NCBI GenBank assembly: GCA_020025775.1
Contig: JAHHRN010000002.1
Span: 124,001-188,000 of the forward strand
Length of the DNA: 64,000 bases
Reading direction: 5' to 3'
Origin: Acutalibacter sp.
Lineage (GTDB): Bacteria > Bacillota > Clostridia > Oscillospirales > Acutalibacteraceae
The notes under the pieces were generated by a model, which saw only the letters and a list, made by a program, of their open reading frames with translations, had not been told where the DNA came from and did not search any database. Each line of letters begins with the position of its first letter. Within the stretch, counting starts at the first letter, position 1. This document shows positions 8,607-16,929 of the stretch, in pieces. Position numbers and translations under genes: made by a program.

Positions 8607-9626
8607 ATGACCATTATTGTAACCGGCGGTGCCGGATTTATTGGTAGCAATTTTATTTTTCACATGATGAAAAAATATCCGGATTATCGAATTGTTTGTT
8701 TGGACAGCCTTACTTATGCAGGCAATCTTTCGACACTTAAGTCCGTTATGGATAAAGAAAATTTCCGCTTTGTAAAAATGGATATTTGTGACCGTGAAGC
8801 AGTTTACAAGCTCTTCGAAGAAGAGAAACCGAATATCATTGTAAACTTTGCGGCTGAAAGTCACGTAGACCGTTCAATTGAAAATCCCGGTATTTTCTTA
8901 GAGACCAACATTATGGGTACAGCTGTACTTATGGATGCTTGCCGCAAATACGGCATTGATCGTTTCCACCAGGTCAGCACCGATGAAGTTTACGGCGATT
9001 TACCGCTCGACAGACCGGACTTGCTCTTCACAGAAAATACACCGATTCATACCAGCAGCCCGTACAGCAGCTCGAAAGCTGCAGCCGATCTTCTTGTTTT
9101 AGCATATCACAGAACCTTCGGCTTGCCGGTTTCTATCAGCCGTTGCTCCAATAACTACGGACCTTATCAGTTCCCTGAAAAGTTAATTCCGTTAATGATT
9201 GCAAACGCTTTGGCAGACAAAGAGCTTCCCGTATACGGCGAAGGCTTAAATGTTCGTGACTGGCTTTATGTTGAAGATCATTGTAAAGCGATTGACCTCA
9301 TTCTTCATAAAGGTAAGGTCGGTGAGGTTTACAATATCGGCGGTCATAACGAGATGCGCAATATCGATATTGTTACTTTGATTTGTGATGCACTTAATAA
9401 GCCCACAAGCCTTATTAAGCATGTAACCGACCGTAAGGGTCATGATATGCGTTATGCGATTGATCCGACCAAGATTCATAATGAACTTGGCTGGCTTCCC
9501 GAAACCAAATTTGCCGATGGCATTAAATTAACCATTCAGTGGTACTTAGATAACAAAGAATGGTGGGAAACCATTATTTCCGGTGAGTATCAGAATTACT
9601 ACAAGGAAATGTACGAAAACCGCTAA
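8607..9626 (+). CDS. rmlB: dTDP-glucose 4,6-dehydratase RmlB
   Basis: A 339-residue extended short-chain dehydrogenase. VTGGAGFIGSNF is the NAD motif, VSTDEVYGD carries the Thr-Asp-Glu active-site triad of 4,6-dehydratases and YSSSKAAADLL the YxxxK pair; SRCSNNYGPYQFPEKLIPL is diagnostic of RmlB. It converts dTDP-glucose to dTDP-4-keto-6-deoxyglucose, the branch point for rhamnose, fucosamine-like and 4-amino sugars. AAGGAG precedes the ATG. A strong terminator follows, making this the last gene of the cluster. Confidence 0.97.
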   Translation: MTIIVTGGAGFIGSNFIFHMMKKYPDYRIVCLDSLTYAGNLSTLKSVMDKENFRFVKMDICDREAVYKLFEEEKPNIIVNFAAESHVDRSIENPGIFLETNIMGTAVLMDACRKYGIDRFHQVSTDEVYGDLPLDRPDLLFTENTPIHTSSPYSSSKAAADLLVLAYHRTFGLPVSISRCSNNYGPYQFPEKLIPLMIANALADKELPVYGEGLNVRDWLYVEDHCKAIDLILHKGKVGEVYNIGGHNEMRNIDIVTLICDALNKPTSLIKHVTDRKGHDMRYAIDPTKIHNELGWLPETKFADGIKLTIQWYLDNKEWWETIISGEYQNYYKEMYENR

Positions 9627-9630
9627 AAAT

Positions 9631-9665
9631 AAAAGCTCCTGCTGAGAATGAGCAGGAGCTTTTTT
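9631..9665 (+). terminator. Rho-independent terminator of the polysaccharide cluster
   Basis: Perfect stem AAAAGCTCCTGCT / AGCAGGAGCTTTT around a short loop, followed by a T run. Because the next gene is convergent, the hairpin may serve both strands. Confidence 0.9.
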
Positions 9666-9680
9666 CTTTGTATTTTTGCA

Positions 9681-10397
9681 TTAATGTCTGGTGTCATCTT
9701 CAAAGCATTCGCAAAATCTGGCGGCAAACGAAGGCTCTCTGCCACCGGCATAAAGATGCCCTGTATCGCCGAAAGCGGTCATGCGGAAAACGGCGATTCC
9801 TTTTTCACGTTCTTCTGTAACCAGAGTGGTAACCGAAGAGGGGAGCGCAACCGTATTGTGCCAAAGTACCATGGGTGAAATACCGAAGATATGGCTTAAA
9901 ATTACACTTTCGACACCAAAGTGGCAAAAAAGAACGACCTTATCATGGTTAGAATTTAAAACTTTATAGTGGTTTCCTTCATGTTTGTAACCGTGTTTTT
10001 CGAGTAATGCATCAATGCCTGTGCAGACAATCTTGTATTCTTCTTCCGTGTTGGCTGTTTGCATTAAATCGGTTTTGTACCAATCTTTTTCATAATATTG
10101 CGGGTTCTCCGTCCATTCAGAGGGCAGTCTGTCCCAGCAAAGGTCTTTTCCTTCCTTCGGCTTTTGAATTCTGCCGCGAAATTCTTCCAGCCACAAAAGT
10201 GTTTCTGCCTCTCGGTTCATAGCTTCTAAAGTGTAAGAAGCGGTTTTTTGCGCTCTGCCCAAAGGGGAGCAGTAAAAGGTGGCAATATCCATTTTTTGAA
10301 GCTTTTTAGCAAGAAGTTTGGCTTCTTCAACACCGGTAGGCGTTAAGGAATCCAATTCATAATCGGGATCGCCGTGGCGTACAATGATAAGTTCCAT
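9681..10397 (-). CDS. Histidine phosphatase family protein
   Basis: A 238-residue cytoplasmic member of the phosphoglycerate-mutase-like superfamily. It opens with MELIIVRHGDPDY, whose RHG holds the phosphorylated His; SPLGRAQKTA carries the conserved Arg and FCHFGVESVI the second His. The ATG at 10397 is preferred to an upstream TTG at 10421 because GGAG lies seven bases ahead of it. The insertion between the first and second motif is longer than in small phosphatases. It is a single gene with its own promoter; substrate unknown. Confidence 0.85.
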   Translation of the reverse strand: MELIIVRHGDPDYELDSLTPTGVEEAKLLAKKLQKMDIATFYCSPLGRAQKTASYTLEAMNREAETLLWLEEFRGRIQKPKEGKDLCWDRLPSEWTENPQYYEKDWYKTDLMQTANTEEEYKIVCTGIDALLEKHGYKHEGNHYKVLNSNHDKVVLFCHFGVESVILSHIFGISPMVLWHNTVALPSSVTTLVTEEREKGIAVFRMTAFGDTGHLYAGGREPSFAARFCECFEDDTRH

Positions 10398-10451
10398 ATG
10401 TATCTCCAATCTATAAAACAAAGTGCATTTTGGTTAAACGTTTTCCTAGAA

Positions 10452-10480
10452 ATCATAGCATAAAATATCCGCCAATGCAA
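10452..10480 (-). promoter_or_regulatory. SigA-type promoter for the histidine phosphatase
   Basis: On the minus strand, TTGCAT, 17 bases, TATGAT, placed about 55 bases before the ATG at 10397. Confidence 0.55.
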
Positions 10481-10519
10481 TTCTTTTCCTGCCCTTTACC
10501 GTATCAAACAAGGAAATCC

Positions 10520-10548
10520 TTGTAAATCTTCAAAAAGAATGCTACAAT
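10520..10548 (+). promoter_or_regulatory. SigA-type promoter for the GtrA-like gene
   Basis: TTGTAA, 17 bases, TACAAT, about 50 bases ahead of the chosen ATG at 10599. It diverges from the phosphatase promoter. Confidence 0.6.
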
Positions 10549-10598
10549 ACAAATATATTTATAGGATGGGTCTTGCAAAAGAGAGGAGTGCGTGCAGA

Positions 10599-11108
10599 AT
10601 GGAAAATCAAACGGAAAGCAAACAACCCAAAGAAACTGTAAAGCCGAAGCTTACACCCAAGCAAACCATCATTCAAATTTTAAAATTTGTGGCGTTTTCT
10701 ATGGGAGCAGGTATTATTCAATTCCTTACTTTCACCATTTTGCGTGAATGTACGACTTGGCAGTATTGGGCATGTTATCTGCCGTCTCTCATTTTATCAG
10801 TGCTTTATAATTTTACTGTAAATCGCCGCTATACCTTTAAATCCGCAAATAACGTACCGATTGCCATGCTCAAGGTGGCGCTTTTCTATTGTGTCTTTAC
10901 CCCAGTTTCTTTATATTTAGGTGAAGTAGCCGCACAGCACGGCGTGAATGAATATATCGTAACGATTGTAACGATGCTTTGCAATCTTGTCACTGAATTT
11001 CTTTATTGCAGATTTTTTGTCTACGGAAAATCCATTAATACAAATGACTTAGGACAAAAGGAAGAAAAGAAAAATGCAGAAAAGCAAAAAGAAACAATGA
11101 AAAAATAA
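10599..11108 (+). CDS. GtrA-like membrane protein
   Basis: A 169-residue protein with four predicted membrane segments and the GtrA family pattern: LKFVAFSMGAGIIQFLTFTI at the first helix and NFTVNRRYTFKS after the second. GtrA proteins are thought to move undecaprenyl-linked sugars or assist cell-wall glycosylation. ATG at 10599 follows GAGAGGAG; upstream in-frame codons lack a ribosome binding site. The C-terminus is a short charged, Lys/Glu-rich tail. It is not contiguous with the polysaccharide cluster and has its own promoter. Confidence 0.85.
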   Translation: MENQTESKQPKETVKPKLTPKQTIIQILKFVAFSMGAGIIQFLTFTILRECTTWQYWACYLPSLILSVLYNFTVNRRYTFKSANNVPIAMLKVALFYCVFTPVSLYLGEVAAQHGVNEYIVTIVTMLCNLVTEFLYCRFFVYGKSINTNDLGQKEEKKNAEKQKETMKK

Positions 11109-11128
11109 ATGCGAAAATAATTTTTGAC

Positions 11129-11172
11129 AGTCTGCAATGAAATCCGTTTTGTTGCAGACTCCTTCTATTTTA
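11129..11172 (+). terminator. Possible terminator after the GtrA-like gene
   Basis: Perfect inverted repeat AGTCTGCAA / TTGCAGACT with a 14-base loop, followed by a pyrimidine-rich stretch CCTTCTATTTT. The T run is broken, so it is only moderately convincing. Confidence 0.4.
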
Positions 11173-11198
11173 CCAATGAAAACCAACAGGAGACTTCT

Positions 11199-12911
11199 AT
11201 GCTTGTTAAAATTTGTGCCCTCAATTCCCAATATATTCATTCTTCTTTGGCACCGTGGTATTTGCTTGCCGGCGTTCGTGAATATGCGAATACTGAAAAG
11301 ATTCATGCGGAAGTTGTGGAAGGTACAGTCAACGAACCGGAAGAGGCTGTGTATACGCGCCTTTTAGCCAATGCTCCGCAGGTAATCAGTTTTTGCACCT
11401 ATATTTGGAATGTGAAAACCGTATTCAGTCTGACGAAACGCATTAAAGAAGAGCATCCGGAAATCACCCTTATTTTAGGCGGACCGGAGGTCAGCTATTG
11501 TGCCGAAATCGTTTTGAAAGAGCAGCCGCAAATCGATTTTATTCTTTCCGGGGAAGGGGAATATCCTTTTGCAAAGCTTTTAACGGAGCTTTCAAGTGAA
11601 ACACCAGAATATAAAACCGTGCCGGGACTTTGCCTGAAAGAAGCGAACGGTGCATTTTACATCAGTGAACCGTATTTACCGCGTGAAGATCCGGTTTCTC
11701 CGTATTGCACGGAATATTTCGAAAGCTTAAAGGGCAGAATTGCCTATTTGGAAACTTCCAGAGGCTGTCCTTATTCCTGTGCGTTTTGTCTGTCAGGTCG
11801 ATGCGGCGGAGTTCGTTTTTTCAATATTGAAACGGCAAAGGAAAATATGTTAAAGCTTGCAAACAGCGGCGCGAAAACCATAAAGCTTGTGGATCGTACC
11901 TTTAATGCAGATAAAAAGCGTGCAAAAGAGTTGTTTTCGTTTATTATAGAGGAACACGGCAAACGAATCCCGGAAGATGTTTGCTTCCATTTCGAGATTG
12001 CCGGCGACATTTTAGACGAATCGCTTTTAACACTTTTGAATTCCGCACCAAAAGGGGCTATACAGCTTGAAATCGGACTGCAAAGCTTTAACCCGCAAAC
12101 ACTGGAGGCCGTTACACGAAAAACCAATGTGGCGCGTTTAACCCAAAATATTCAAACGCTTTTAAAACCGCGAAACGTTCATGTGCATATTGATTTAATT
12201 GCAGGGCTTCCTTATGAAGGCTTAGAGAGCTTTAAAGAAAGCTTTAATCACGCGTATTTTCTGTATCCGGATATGCTGCAATTTGGCTTTTTAAAACTTC
12301 TATACGGTGCACCGATGCGTGAAAACAGAGAAAAATATCCTTGCACCTATTCAAAAGAGCCACCTTATGAGGTTGAAGAGACGCCGTGGCTTTCTAAAGA
12401 GGATTTGAAGCTCTTAAAACGAACAGAAGCTGCATTTGATAAGCTTTATAACAGTGGTCGTTTCAGAAGAACGATTGAATTTGCAATAAAGAAGCTTGAA
12501 ATTACACCTTTTGATGTTTTCTTAAAGTTTGCAGAGTATTTAGAAAAGACAGAAGGCGTAGAAGAACATATGCCTCTGGATGCTTATACAAATGTGCTCT
12601 TTGCCTTTCTTTCCACTTTCCCCGAAATTCAGAATATGGAGCTTCGAGATGCAATGCTTTGTGACAGGTTTTCCACAAATTCTTCCAATATTTTACCGCA
12701 AAGCCTGAAAGTGAAAGACAGTAACCTTAAAAAGCTCAGAGCTTATCTCAACACCAATGAAAGTACCAAATTACCTCTGCACGGCAAACGCAGTGTAGCC
12801 ATTCTTTACGGGGCTGAGGCGGTCGTATATGTGGATTATAAGGAAGCAGATCGTGTCACCGGAGAATATCCTCTGCACATTTTGCCGTTTGCGGATTTAA
12901 AAAATGCATAA
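11199..12911 (+). CDS. B12-binding domain radical SAM protein (DUF4080 type)
   Basis: A 570-residue enzyme. The N-terminal third is a cobalamin-binding-like Rossmann domain (LILGGPEVSY, ILSGEGEYPF). The radical SAM cluster motif SRGCPYSCAFC supplies CxxxCxxC for the [4Fe-4S] centre near residues 191-198. Later motifs QLEIGLQSFNPQTLEAV and DLIAGLPYEG match coproporphyrinogen-oxidase-like radical SAM proteins, and the C-terminal portion fits the DUF4080 extension. ATG at 11199 is set by CAGGAGA. The substrate of this widespread clostridial family is unknown to me. The GtrA-like gene lies upstream, but a link is not evident. Confidence 0.88.
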   Translation: MLVKICALNSQYIHSSLAPWYLLAGVREYANTEKIHAEVVEGTVNEPEEAVYTRLLANAPQVISFCTYIWNVKTVFSLTKRIKEEHPEITLILGGPEVSYCAEIVLKEQPQIDFILSGEGEYPFAKLLTELSSETPEYKTVPGLCLKEANGAFYISEPYLPREDPVSPYCTEYFESLKGRIAYLETSRGCPYSCAFCLSGRCGGVRFFNIETAKENMLKLANSGAKTIKLVDRTFNADKKRAKELFSFIIEEHGKRIPEDVCFHFEIAGDILDESLLTLLNSAPKGAIQLEIGLQSFNPQTLEAVTRKTNVARLTQNIQTLLKPRNVHVHIDLIAGLPYEGLESFKESFNHAYFLYPDMLQFGFLKLLYGAPMRENREKYPCTYSKEPPYEVEETPWLSKEDLKLLKRTEAAFDKLYNSGRFRRTIEFAIKKLEITPFDVFLKFAEYLEKTEGVEEHMPLDAYTNVLFAFLSTFPEIQNMELRDAMLCDRFSTNSSNILPQSLKVKDSNLKKLRAYLNTNESTKLPLHGKRSVAILYGAEAVVYVDYKEADRVTGEYPLHILPFADLKNA

Positions 12912-12937
12912 ATATTGACTTTCTACCATAAATACTC

Positions 12938-12966
12938 TTTACAAAAGGGTAAAAATTCGCTATAAT
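12938..12966 (+). promoter_or_regulatory. SigA-type promoter for the nfeD operon
   Basis: TTTACA, 17 bases, TATAAT (a perfect -10 hexamer), about 48 bases before the NfeD start. Confidence 0.7.
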
Positions 12967-13013
12967 GCGAATTAAGAACATATCCTTTTTAAAGAGAAAG
13001 GAGAAGGATTGTT

Positions 13014-13454
13014 TTGAATACACTAACCTATATTTGGATTGGTCTTTTGGTTGCCTTTTTGGTTGTGGAAGCTTGTACAGTTCAGCTGGTTTCTATCTGG
13101 TTTGCCGTTGGCTCTCTTTGTGCATTGGTTGCGAATCTTTTTGAAACAACGCCGGCTTTGCAGCTCACGATTTTTTTAGTGGCATCCATGGTATGTTTGC
13201 TGATTACAAGACCGCTTGTAAAAAAGTTTACAGCTTCCAAAATTATCAAAACCAATGCGGATCGCTGTATCGGAGAAACTGCCGTTGTTACGGAAGAAAT
13301 TAACAATCTTTCCGCCAAGGGGCAGGTCAAAGTAAACGGTAATGTTTGGTCTGCACGCGCAGAAGACGGAAACGTAATCCCTGAGGGCGTCGAGGTCCTC
13401 ATTAAACGAATGGAGGGCGTAAAGCTCATCGTTCAAGTAAAAGAAAAAGCCTGA
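13014..13454 (+). CDS. NfeD family membrane protein
   Basis: A 146-residue protein with two to three N-terminal membrane helices (residues about 5-65) and a C-terminal OB-fold domain of about 65 residues (IGETAVVTEEINNLSAKGQV), the hallmark of short NfeD proteins. These act with SPFH proteins in membrane microdomains. The start is TTG with AAAGGAG ten bases ahead. The SPFH gene follows after 13 bases, the classic NfeD partner arrangement. Confidence 0.93.
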   Translation: MNTLTYIWIGLLVAFLVVEACTVQLVSIWFAVGSLCALVANLFETTPALQLTIFLVASMVCLLITRPLVKKFTASKIIKTNADRCIGETAVVTEEINNLSAKGQVKVNGNVWSARAEDGNVIPEGVEVLIKRMEGVKLIVQVKEKA

Positions 13455-13467
13455 GGAGGAAAGAGAA

Positions 13468-14397
13468 ATGATTTATGTTATTTTGGGTATTGTCCTTTTA
13501 TTACTGGTGGTTGCGGCTGCCAACATTAAAATTGTTCCGCAGTCCAAAGCCTATGTTATGGAGCGACTTGGTGCTTATGTGGCAACGTGGGAAACGGGTT
13601 TCCATTTTAAAATCCCGTTCTTCGAGCGTGTTGCTAAAATTGTCTCTTTAAAAGAACAGGTAGTCGATTTTGCGCCGCAGCCCGTTATCACCAAAGATAA
13701 TGTTACCATGCAGATTGATACGGTTGTTTTCTTCCAGATTACCGACCCGAAGCTTTACACCTATGGCGTAGAGTCTCCGATTTCTGCAATCGAAAATTTA
13801 ACCGCTACAACGCTTCGTAATATCATCGGTGAATTAGAACTCGACAGCACCTTAACCTCCCGTGATACAATCAATGCTAAGATTCGTGTGATTTTGGATG
13901 AAGCTACCGATCCGTGGGGTATCAAAGTGAACCGCGTAGAGCTTAAAAACATTATTCCGCCTAGCGAAATCCAAGATGCCATGGAAAAGCAGATGAAAGC
14001 AGAACGCCAGAGACGTGAATCCATCTTGACGGCTGAAGGCGAAAAGGCAAGTAAGATTTTGGTAGCAGAAGGTCATAAGGAGTCACAGATTCTGAACGCA
14101 GAAGCCGAAAAACAAGCGGCAATCCTTCGTGCGGAAGCTATTAAGGAAGCCAAGATTCGCGAGGCAGAAGGTGAAGCAGAAGCCATTCGTGCCGTTGGCG
14201 AAGCAAAGGCAGATGCCATTCGTATGATTAACGAAGCTTCTCCCTCGGAAGCAGTCATTGCACTTAACAGCTTAGACGCATTTGTAAAAGCCGCAGACGG
14301 TCGAGCAACAAAGCTTATTATTCCGTCTGAAATTCAGTCCTTAGCCGGTCTTGCAACCAGCCTTAAGGCATTTGTAGAAGACGATAAGGCAGAATAA
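13468..14397 (+). CDS. SPFH/Band 7 domain protein (QmcA-like)
   Basis: A 309-residue membrane-anchored protein. One N-terminal helix (residues 2-20) precedes an SPFH domain (IVPQSKAYVMERLGAY to about residue 190), followed by an Ala/Glu-rich coiled coil (about 170-255). The pattern matches the paraslipin/QmcA group, which forms oligomeric scaffolds on the inner membrane. It is co-transcribed with nfeD and ends at a strong terminator. Its role is probably membrane organisation or quality control of membrane proteins. Confidence 0.92.
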   Translation: MIYVILGIVLLLLVVAAANIKIVPQSKAYVMERLGAYVATWETGFHFKIPFFERVAKIVSLKEQVVDFAPQPVITKDNVTMQIDTVVFFQITDPKLYTYGVESPISAIENLTATTLRNIIGELELDSTLTSRDTINAKIRVILDEATDPWGIKVNRVELKNIIPPSEIQDAMEKQMKAERQRRESILTAEGEKASKILVAEGHKESQILNAEAEKQAAILRAEAIKEAKIREAEGEAEAIRAVGEAKADAIRMINEASPSEAVIALNSLDAFVKAADGRATKLIIPSEIQSLAGLATSLKAFVEDDKAE

Positions 14398-14412
14398 ATT
14401 TTCCGAAAATTT

Positions 14413-14462
14413 AAAAAGAACGATTATTTTCCATAATTATGGGGATAATCGTTCTTTTTTTT
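14413..14462 (+). terminator. Rho-independent terminator after the SPFH gene
   Basis: Stem AAAAGAACGATTAT / ATAATCGTTCTTTT with a 17-base loop and a run of eight T. Confidence 0.88.
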
Positions 14463-14472
14463 GCTACATGAG

Positions 14473-14502
14473 TTTACAAAATATATATTTTTATGATAAA
14501 AT
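14473..14502 (+). promoter_or_regulatory. SigA-type promoter for the GH25 lysozyme gene
   Basis: TTTACA, 18 bases, TAAAAT, ending about 35 bases before the start codon. No SigI-type motif is seen here, unlike before the two downstream units. Confidence 0.55.
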
Positions 14503-14536
14503 ACTATTTATATTTAAAAGAATCGAGAGGAAATGA

Positions 14537-16138
14537 ATGCATACAGATTGGTTAAACAGTAAAATTTTTCGAGTGCTGTCCATGGCAGTTGTCTTTTTGT
14601 CTTCTGTTGTAATTGCTGTATATATCACCAGTATCGCTACGCATATTGAGAGCAGAGCAGAGGAAGAAGCTCTTGCAAATGCCCCGGTTATCACAGAAGC
14701 GGCTGAAACGCAGCCGGAAACACAATCGGAAACAGAAACGCAAACCGAAACAGCGGCTTCTACTGAACCTGCATCTACAGAGAAACTGAAAGCAAATACA
14801 AATGTACATACTGTTCTTGCATCCGGCGATAAAAAGAAGGATGAGGATAAGGGTAATGATAAGGTGATTGACTCCTCTTTGCAAGGGGAAGATATTATTT
14901 CGGGCGACAATAAAATTCCGGAGCATAATCTGACTCCTCCGCCTAAACCGACACCTGAACCGGAAACACCCGATGCTCAAAATCCAAATTTGCCGAAACG
15001 CACAAAGTTTTACTATGTGGATGCATCAAACGTTAGTGGATGGCAATCCTATGGTGGTGATTTATTTTATATTGACGAAGCAACGCATCAGCCGTTAAAA
15101 GGCTTGCAGGGCTTTGATTCTAATCCAAACGATAAATTCCCCGGATTTTATTATTACTTTAATGAACATGGTGCAAAAGCCTCTGTACTCGGTATAGATG
15201 TCTCGCACCATAACGGTAAAATCAACTGGAACAAAGTGAAAGCCGAAGGTATAGATTATGCCATTATTCGTGTCGGCTTTAGAGGCTACGGTACGAATGA
15301 CAAAGTAAAACCGGTTATGATTGATAAACGCGTAGAAGAAAATATTCGCGGTGCAAAATCGGTTGGTATTCCGGTAGGCTTATATTTTTATAGCCAGGCA
15401 ATTTCTGTTGAGGAGGCACTGGAAGAAGCCGGTGCTTGCGTCAACATAGCCAATCGTTATGGTATTCAATATCCGATTTATTTTGATACGGAATTTGCAA
15501 CTTCTGACAGACACGGCAGAGCAGACAGGCTTTCTAGAAAAGCGCGTACCGATTATGCAGTAGCTTTTTGTGAAGCTGTAAAAAATGCAGGCTATACGCC
15601 TGGTGTATATGCAAGCAAGAGCTTTTATTATACCGAACTGGATTTTTCAAGACTTCGTAACTATGAAATTTGGGTTGCACATTACACCAACAGAAAAACA
15701 GGTACGGATTTTAAATATCCTTACGAGTCTTGGCAATATGCAGATGATGGTGTGGTAAACGGTAGTTCCAAATATACCGATGTCAACATCAGCTACTATG
15801 ATTATAAAAAACGTTCTAATATGCGTCAAAATGGTAAGAATGTAATCTTTACAGATGCAAACAGTGTGCAGCAATTTCATGCGGCAGAAGCGGCTTTCGA
15901 TAAATACAGGGAAACTGCGGTAAATAAGGACTATGAAACTGCGAATGAGCTTATTGCAAAGCTGTCAAACGCCGAGGTTCGACAAACTATGCAAAGAGAA
16001 CTAGATAAAACAAAAGCTTATTTTGATGCACAGGAAAAAGAAACGGAGTCCCAGGTAGAACAGCAATCAGAAGCGCAAATAGAAACAATTGCCAAGTTAC
16101 CGCTTTCTACAGTTGTTCGAAAAATAAAAGAAATATAA
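14537..16138 (+). CDS. Membrane-anchored GH25 lysozyme (N-acetylmuramidase)
   Basis: A 533-residue peptidoglycan hydrolase. Residues about 12-36 form a signal anchor, followed by a Glu/Thr-rich then Pro-rich wall-spanning linker to about residue 155. The glycosyl hydrolase 25 domain runs from about 219 to 425: GIDVSHHNGKINWNKVK carries the first catalytic Asp and PIYFDTEFA the Asp-x-Glu pair, and SWQYADDG the substrate-groove Trp. A charged helical tail follows. It cleaves the MurNAc-GlcNAc bond of peptidoglycan outside the cell. It lies directly upstream of sigI-rsgI, which may sense envelope state, but it has a SigA-type promoter of its own. Confidence 0.9.
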   Translation: MHTDWLNSKIFRVLSMAVVFLSSVVIAVYITSIATHIESRAEEEALANAPVITEAAETQPETQSETETQTETAASTEPASTEKLKANTNVHTVLASGDKKKDEDKGNDKVIDSSLQGEDIISGDNKIPEHNLTPPPKPTPEPETPDAQNPNLPKRTKFYYVDASNVSGWQSYGGDLFYIDEATHQPLKGLQGFDSNPNDKFPGFYYYFNEHGAKASVLGIDVSHHNGKINWNKVKAEGIDYAIIRVGFRGYGTNDKVKPVMIDKRVEENIRGAKSVGIPVGLYFYSQAISVEEALEEAGACVNIANRYGIQYPIYFDTEFATSDRHGRADRLSRKARTDYAVAFCEAVKNAGYTPGVYASKSFYYTELDFSRLRNYEIWVAHYTNRKTGTDFKYPYESWQYADDGVVNGSSKYTDVNISYYDYKKRSNMRQNGKNVIFTDANSVQQFHAAEAAFDKYRETAVNKDYETANELIAKLSNAEVRQTMQRELDKTKAYFDAQEKETESQVEQQSEAQIETIAKLPLSTVVRKIKEI

Positions 16139-16152
16139 AGATCAGTTAAAAC

Positions 16153-16186
16153 ACCCGGTTTCTCTGAAATCGGGTGCGTAATCTAT
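16153..16186 (+). promoter_or_regulatory. Predicted SigI-type promoter of sigI-rsgI
   Basis: ACCC at 16153-16156 and CGTAATCTAT at 16177-16186, with an A-rich stretch just upstream. SigI promoters of Bacillus and Clostridium thermocellum are known for a CCC-containing -35 and a CGWA -10 element. The same CGTAAYCTAT recurs before the PepSY gene at almost the same distance. The stem CACCCGGTTT / AAATCGGGTG overlaps this element and might also act as a weak terminator of the lysozyme gene. Confidence 0.55.
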
Positions 16187-16206
16187 TATAGAAAGGGGAA
16201 TAGCCG

Positions 16207-16929
16207 ATGCATGAAGAACACGCTATAGTGCAGCAGGTTTATGAAGCCAAAGAGAATATGCCCAAAGCCGATGCGCTCATTCGTGCCTATATGCCTTTTA
16301 TCGAATCCGAAACGGCAAAGTTTCTTCATCGCCCGCCGGATTTACGCAATGATGATGAAGTAAGCATTGCCATGATTGCGTTTCATGAGGCTATTCAAAG
16401 CTATTCTAAAGAAAAAGGCGCATTTTTAAAATATGCGGCTGTACTTATAAAGAACAGACTTATTGATTTTTATCGCCGTGAAAAGCGGCACGCACAAGTG
16501 CTTTCTATGGAAACTCCGACTAGTGAAGATAAAACGCTTGCAGACACAATTCCGCAGGAAACGGATGCCTTTGAAGACTTTGAACTTCGAGACGCTACAA
16601 AAAATGAGATTGAAACCTTACAAAACAAAATGAAACCGTTTGGGGTTTCTATTACGGATGTTGCAAAACATTGTCCCAAGCAAAAAAGAACTTTAGAGGA
16701 ATGTAAAAAAGTTGCACGTTTTGCGGTTGCACATCCTGAGCTCCTTAAAATCGTGTCCGATTCCGGTAGGCTTCCTGTGCAGGAACTTGTAGACGGTTGC
16801 GGTGTTTCTAAAAAAATCTTAGAACGTCACAGAAAATATTTGATTGCTTTACTTTTAATTTATACAAATGGATATGTGATTTTGCGAAATCATATTAAAC
16901 AAATTATGGAAGGGGGAGAAAACGCATGA
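16207..16929 (+). CDS. sigI: RNA polymerase sigma factor SigI
   Basis: A 240-residue sigma-70 family factor of the SigI group. ADALIRAYMPFIESETAKF opens region 2, and DDEVSIAMIAFHEAIQSY followed by GAFLKYAAVLIKNRLIDFYR is the SigI-specific form of region 2. The C-terminal third holds a helix-turn-helix (VQELVDGCGVSKKILERHRK) typical of SigI rather than canonical region 4. Its stop overlaps the rsgI start by four bases, so the two are translationally coupled. SigI is held inactive at the membrane by RsgI and directs envelope, heat or polysaccharide-responsive genes in other Firmicutes. A SigI-like promoter ahead of it suggests autoregulation. Confidence 0.93.
   Translation: MHEEHAIVQQVYEAKENMPKADALIRAYMPFIESETAKFLHRPPDLRNDDEVSIAMIAFHEAIQSYSKEKGAFLKYAAVLIKNRLIDFYRREKRHAQVLSMETPTSEDKTLADTIPQETDAFEDFELRDATKNEIETLQNKMKPFGVSITDVAKHCPKQKRTLEECKKVARFAVAHPELLKIVSDSGRLPVQELVDGCGVSKKILERHRKYLIALLLIYTNGYVILRNHIKQIMEGGENA

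Noticed and set aside
1..9665. Polysaccharide cluster as a recently acquired mobile island
   Set aside because: No transposase, integrase, tRNA or flanking repeat was seen; the left border is outside the window and base use looks like its neighbours.
14491..14980. Two long minus-strand frames rich in Ser, Cys and Arg
   Set aside because: Both mirror the low-complexity Glu/Thr/Pro linker of the GH25 protein and look like no known family.
16151..16175. CACCCGGTTT / AAATCGGGTG hairpin as terminator of the lysozyme gene
   Set aside because: No T run follows, and the bases coincide with the predicted SigI promoter, which explains them better; a dual role is not excluded.
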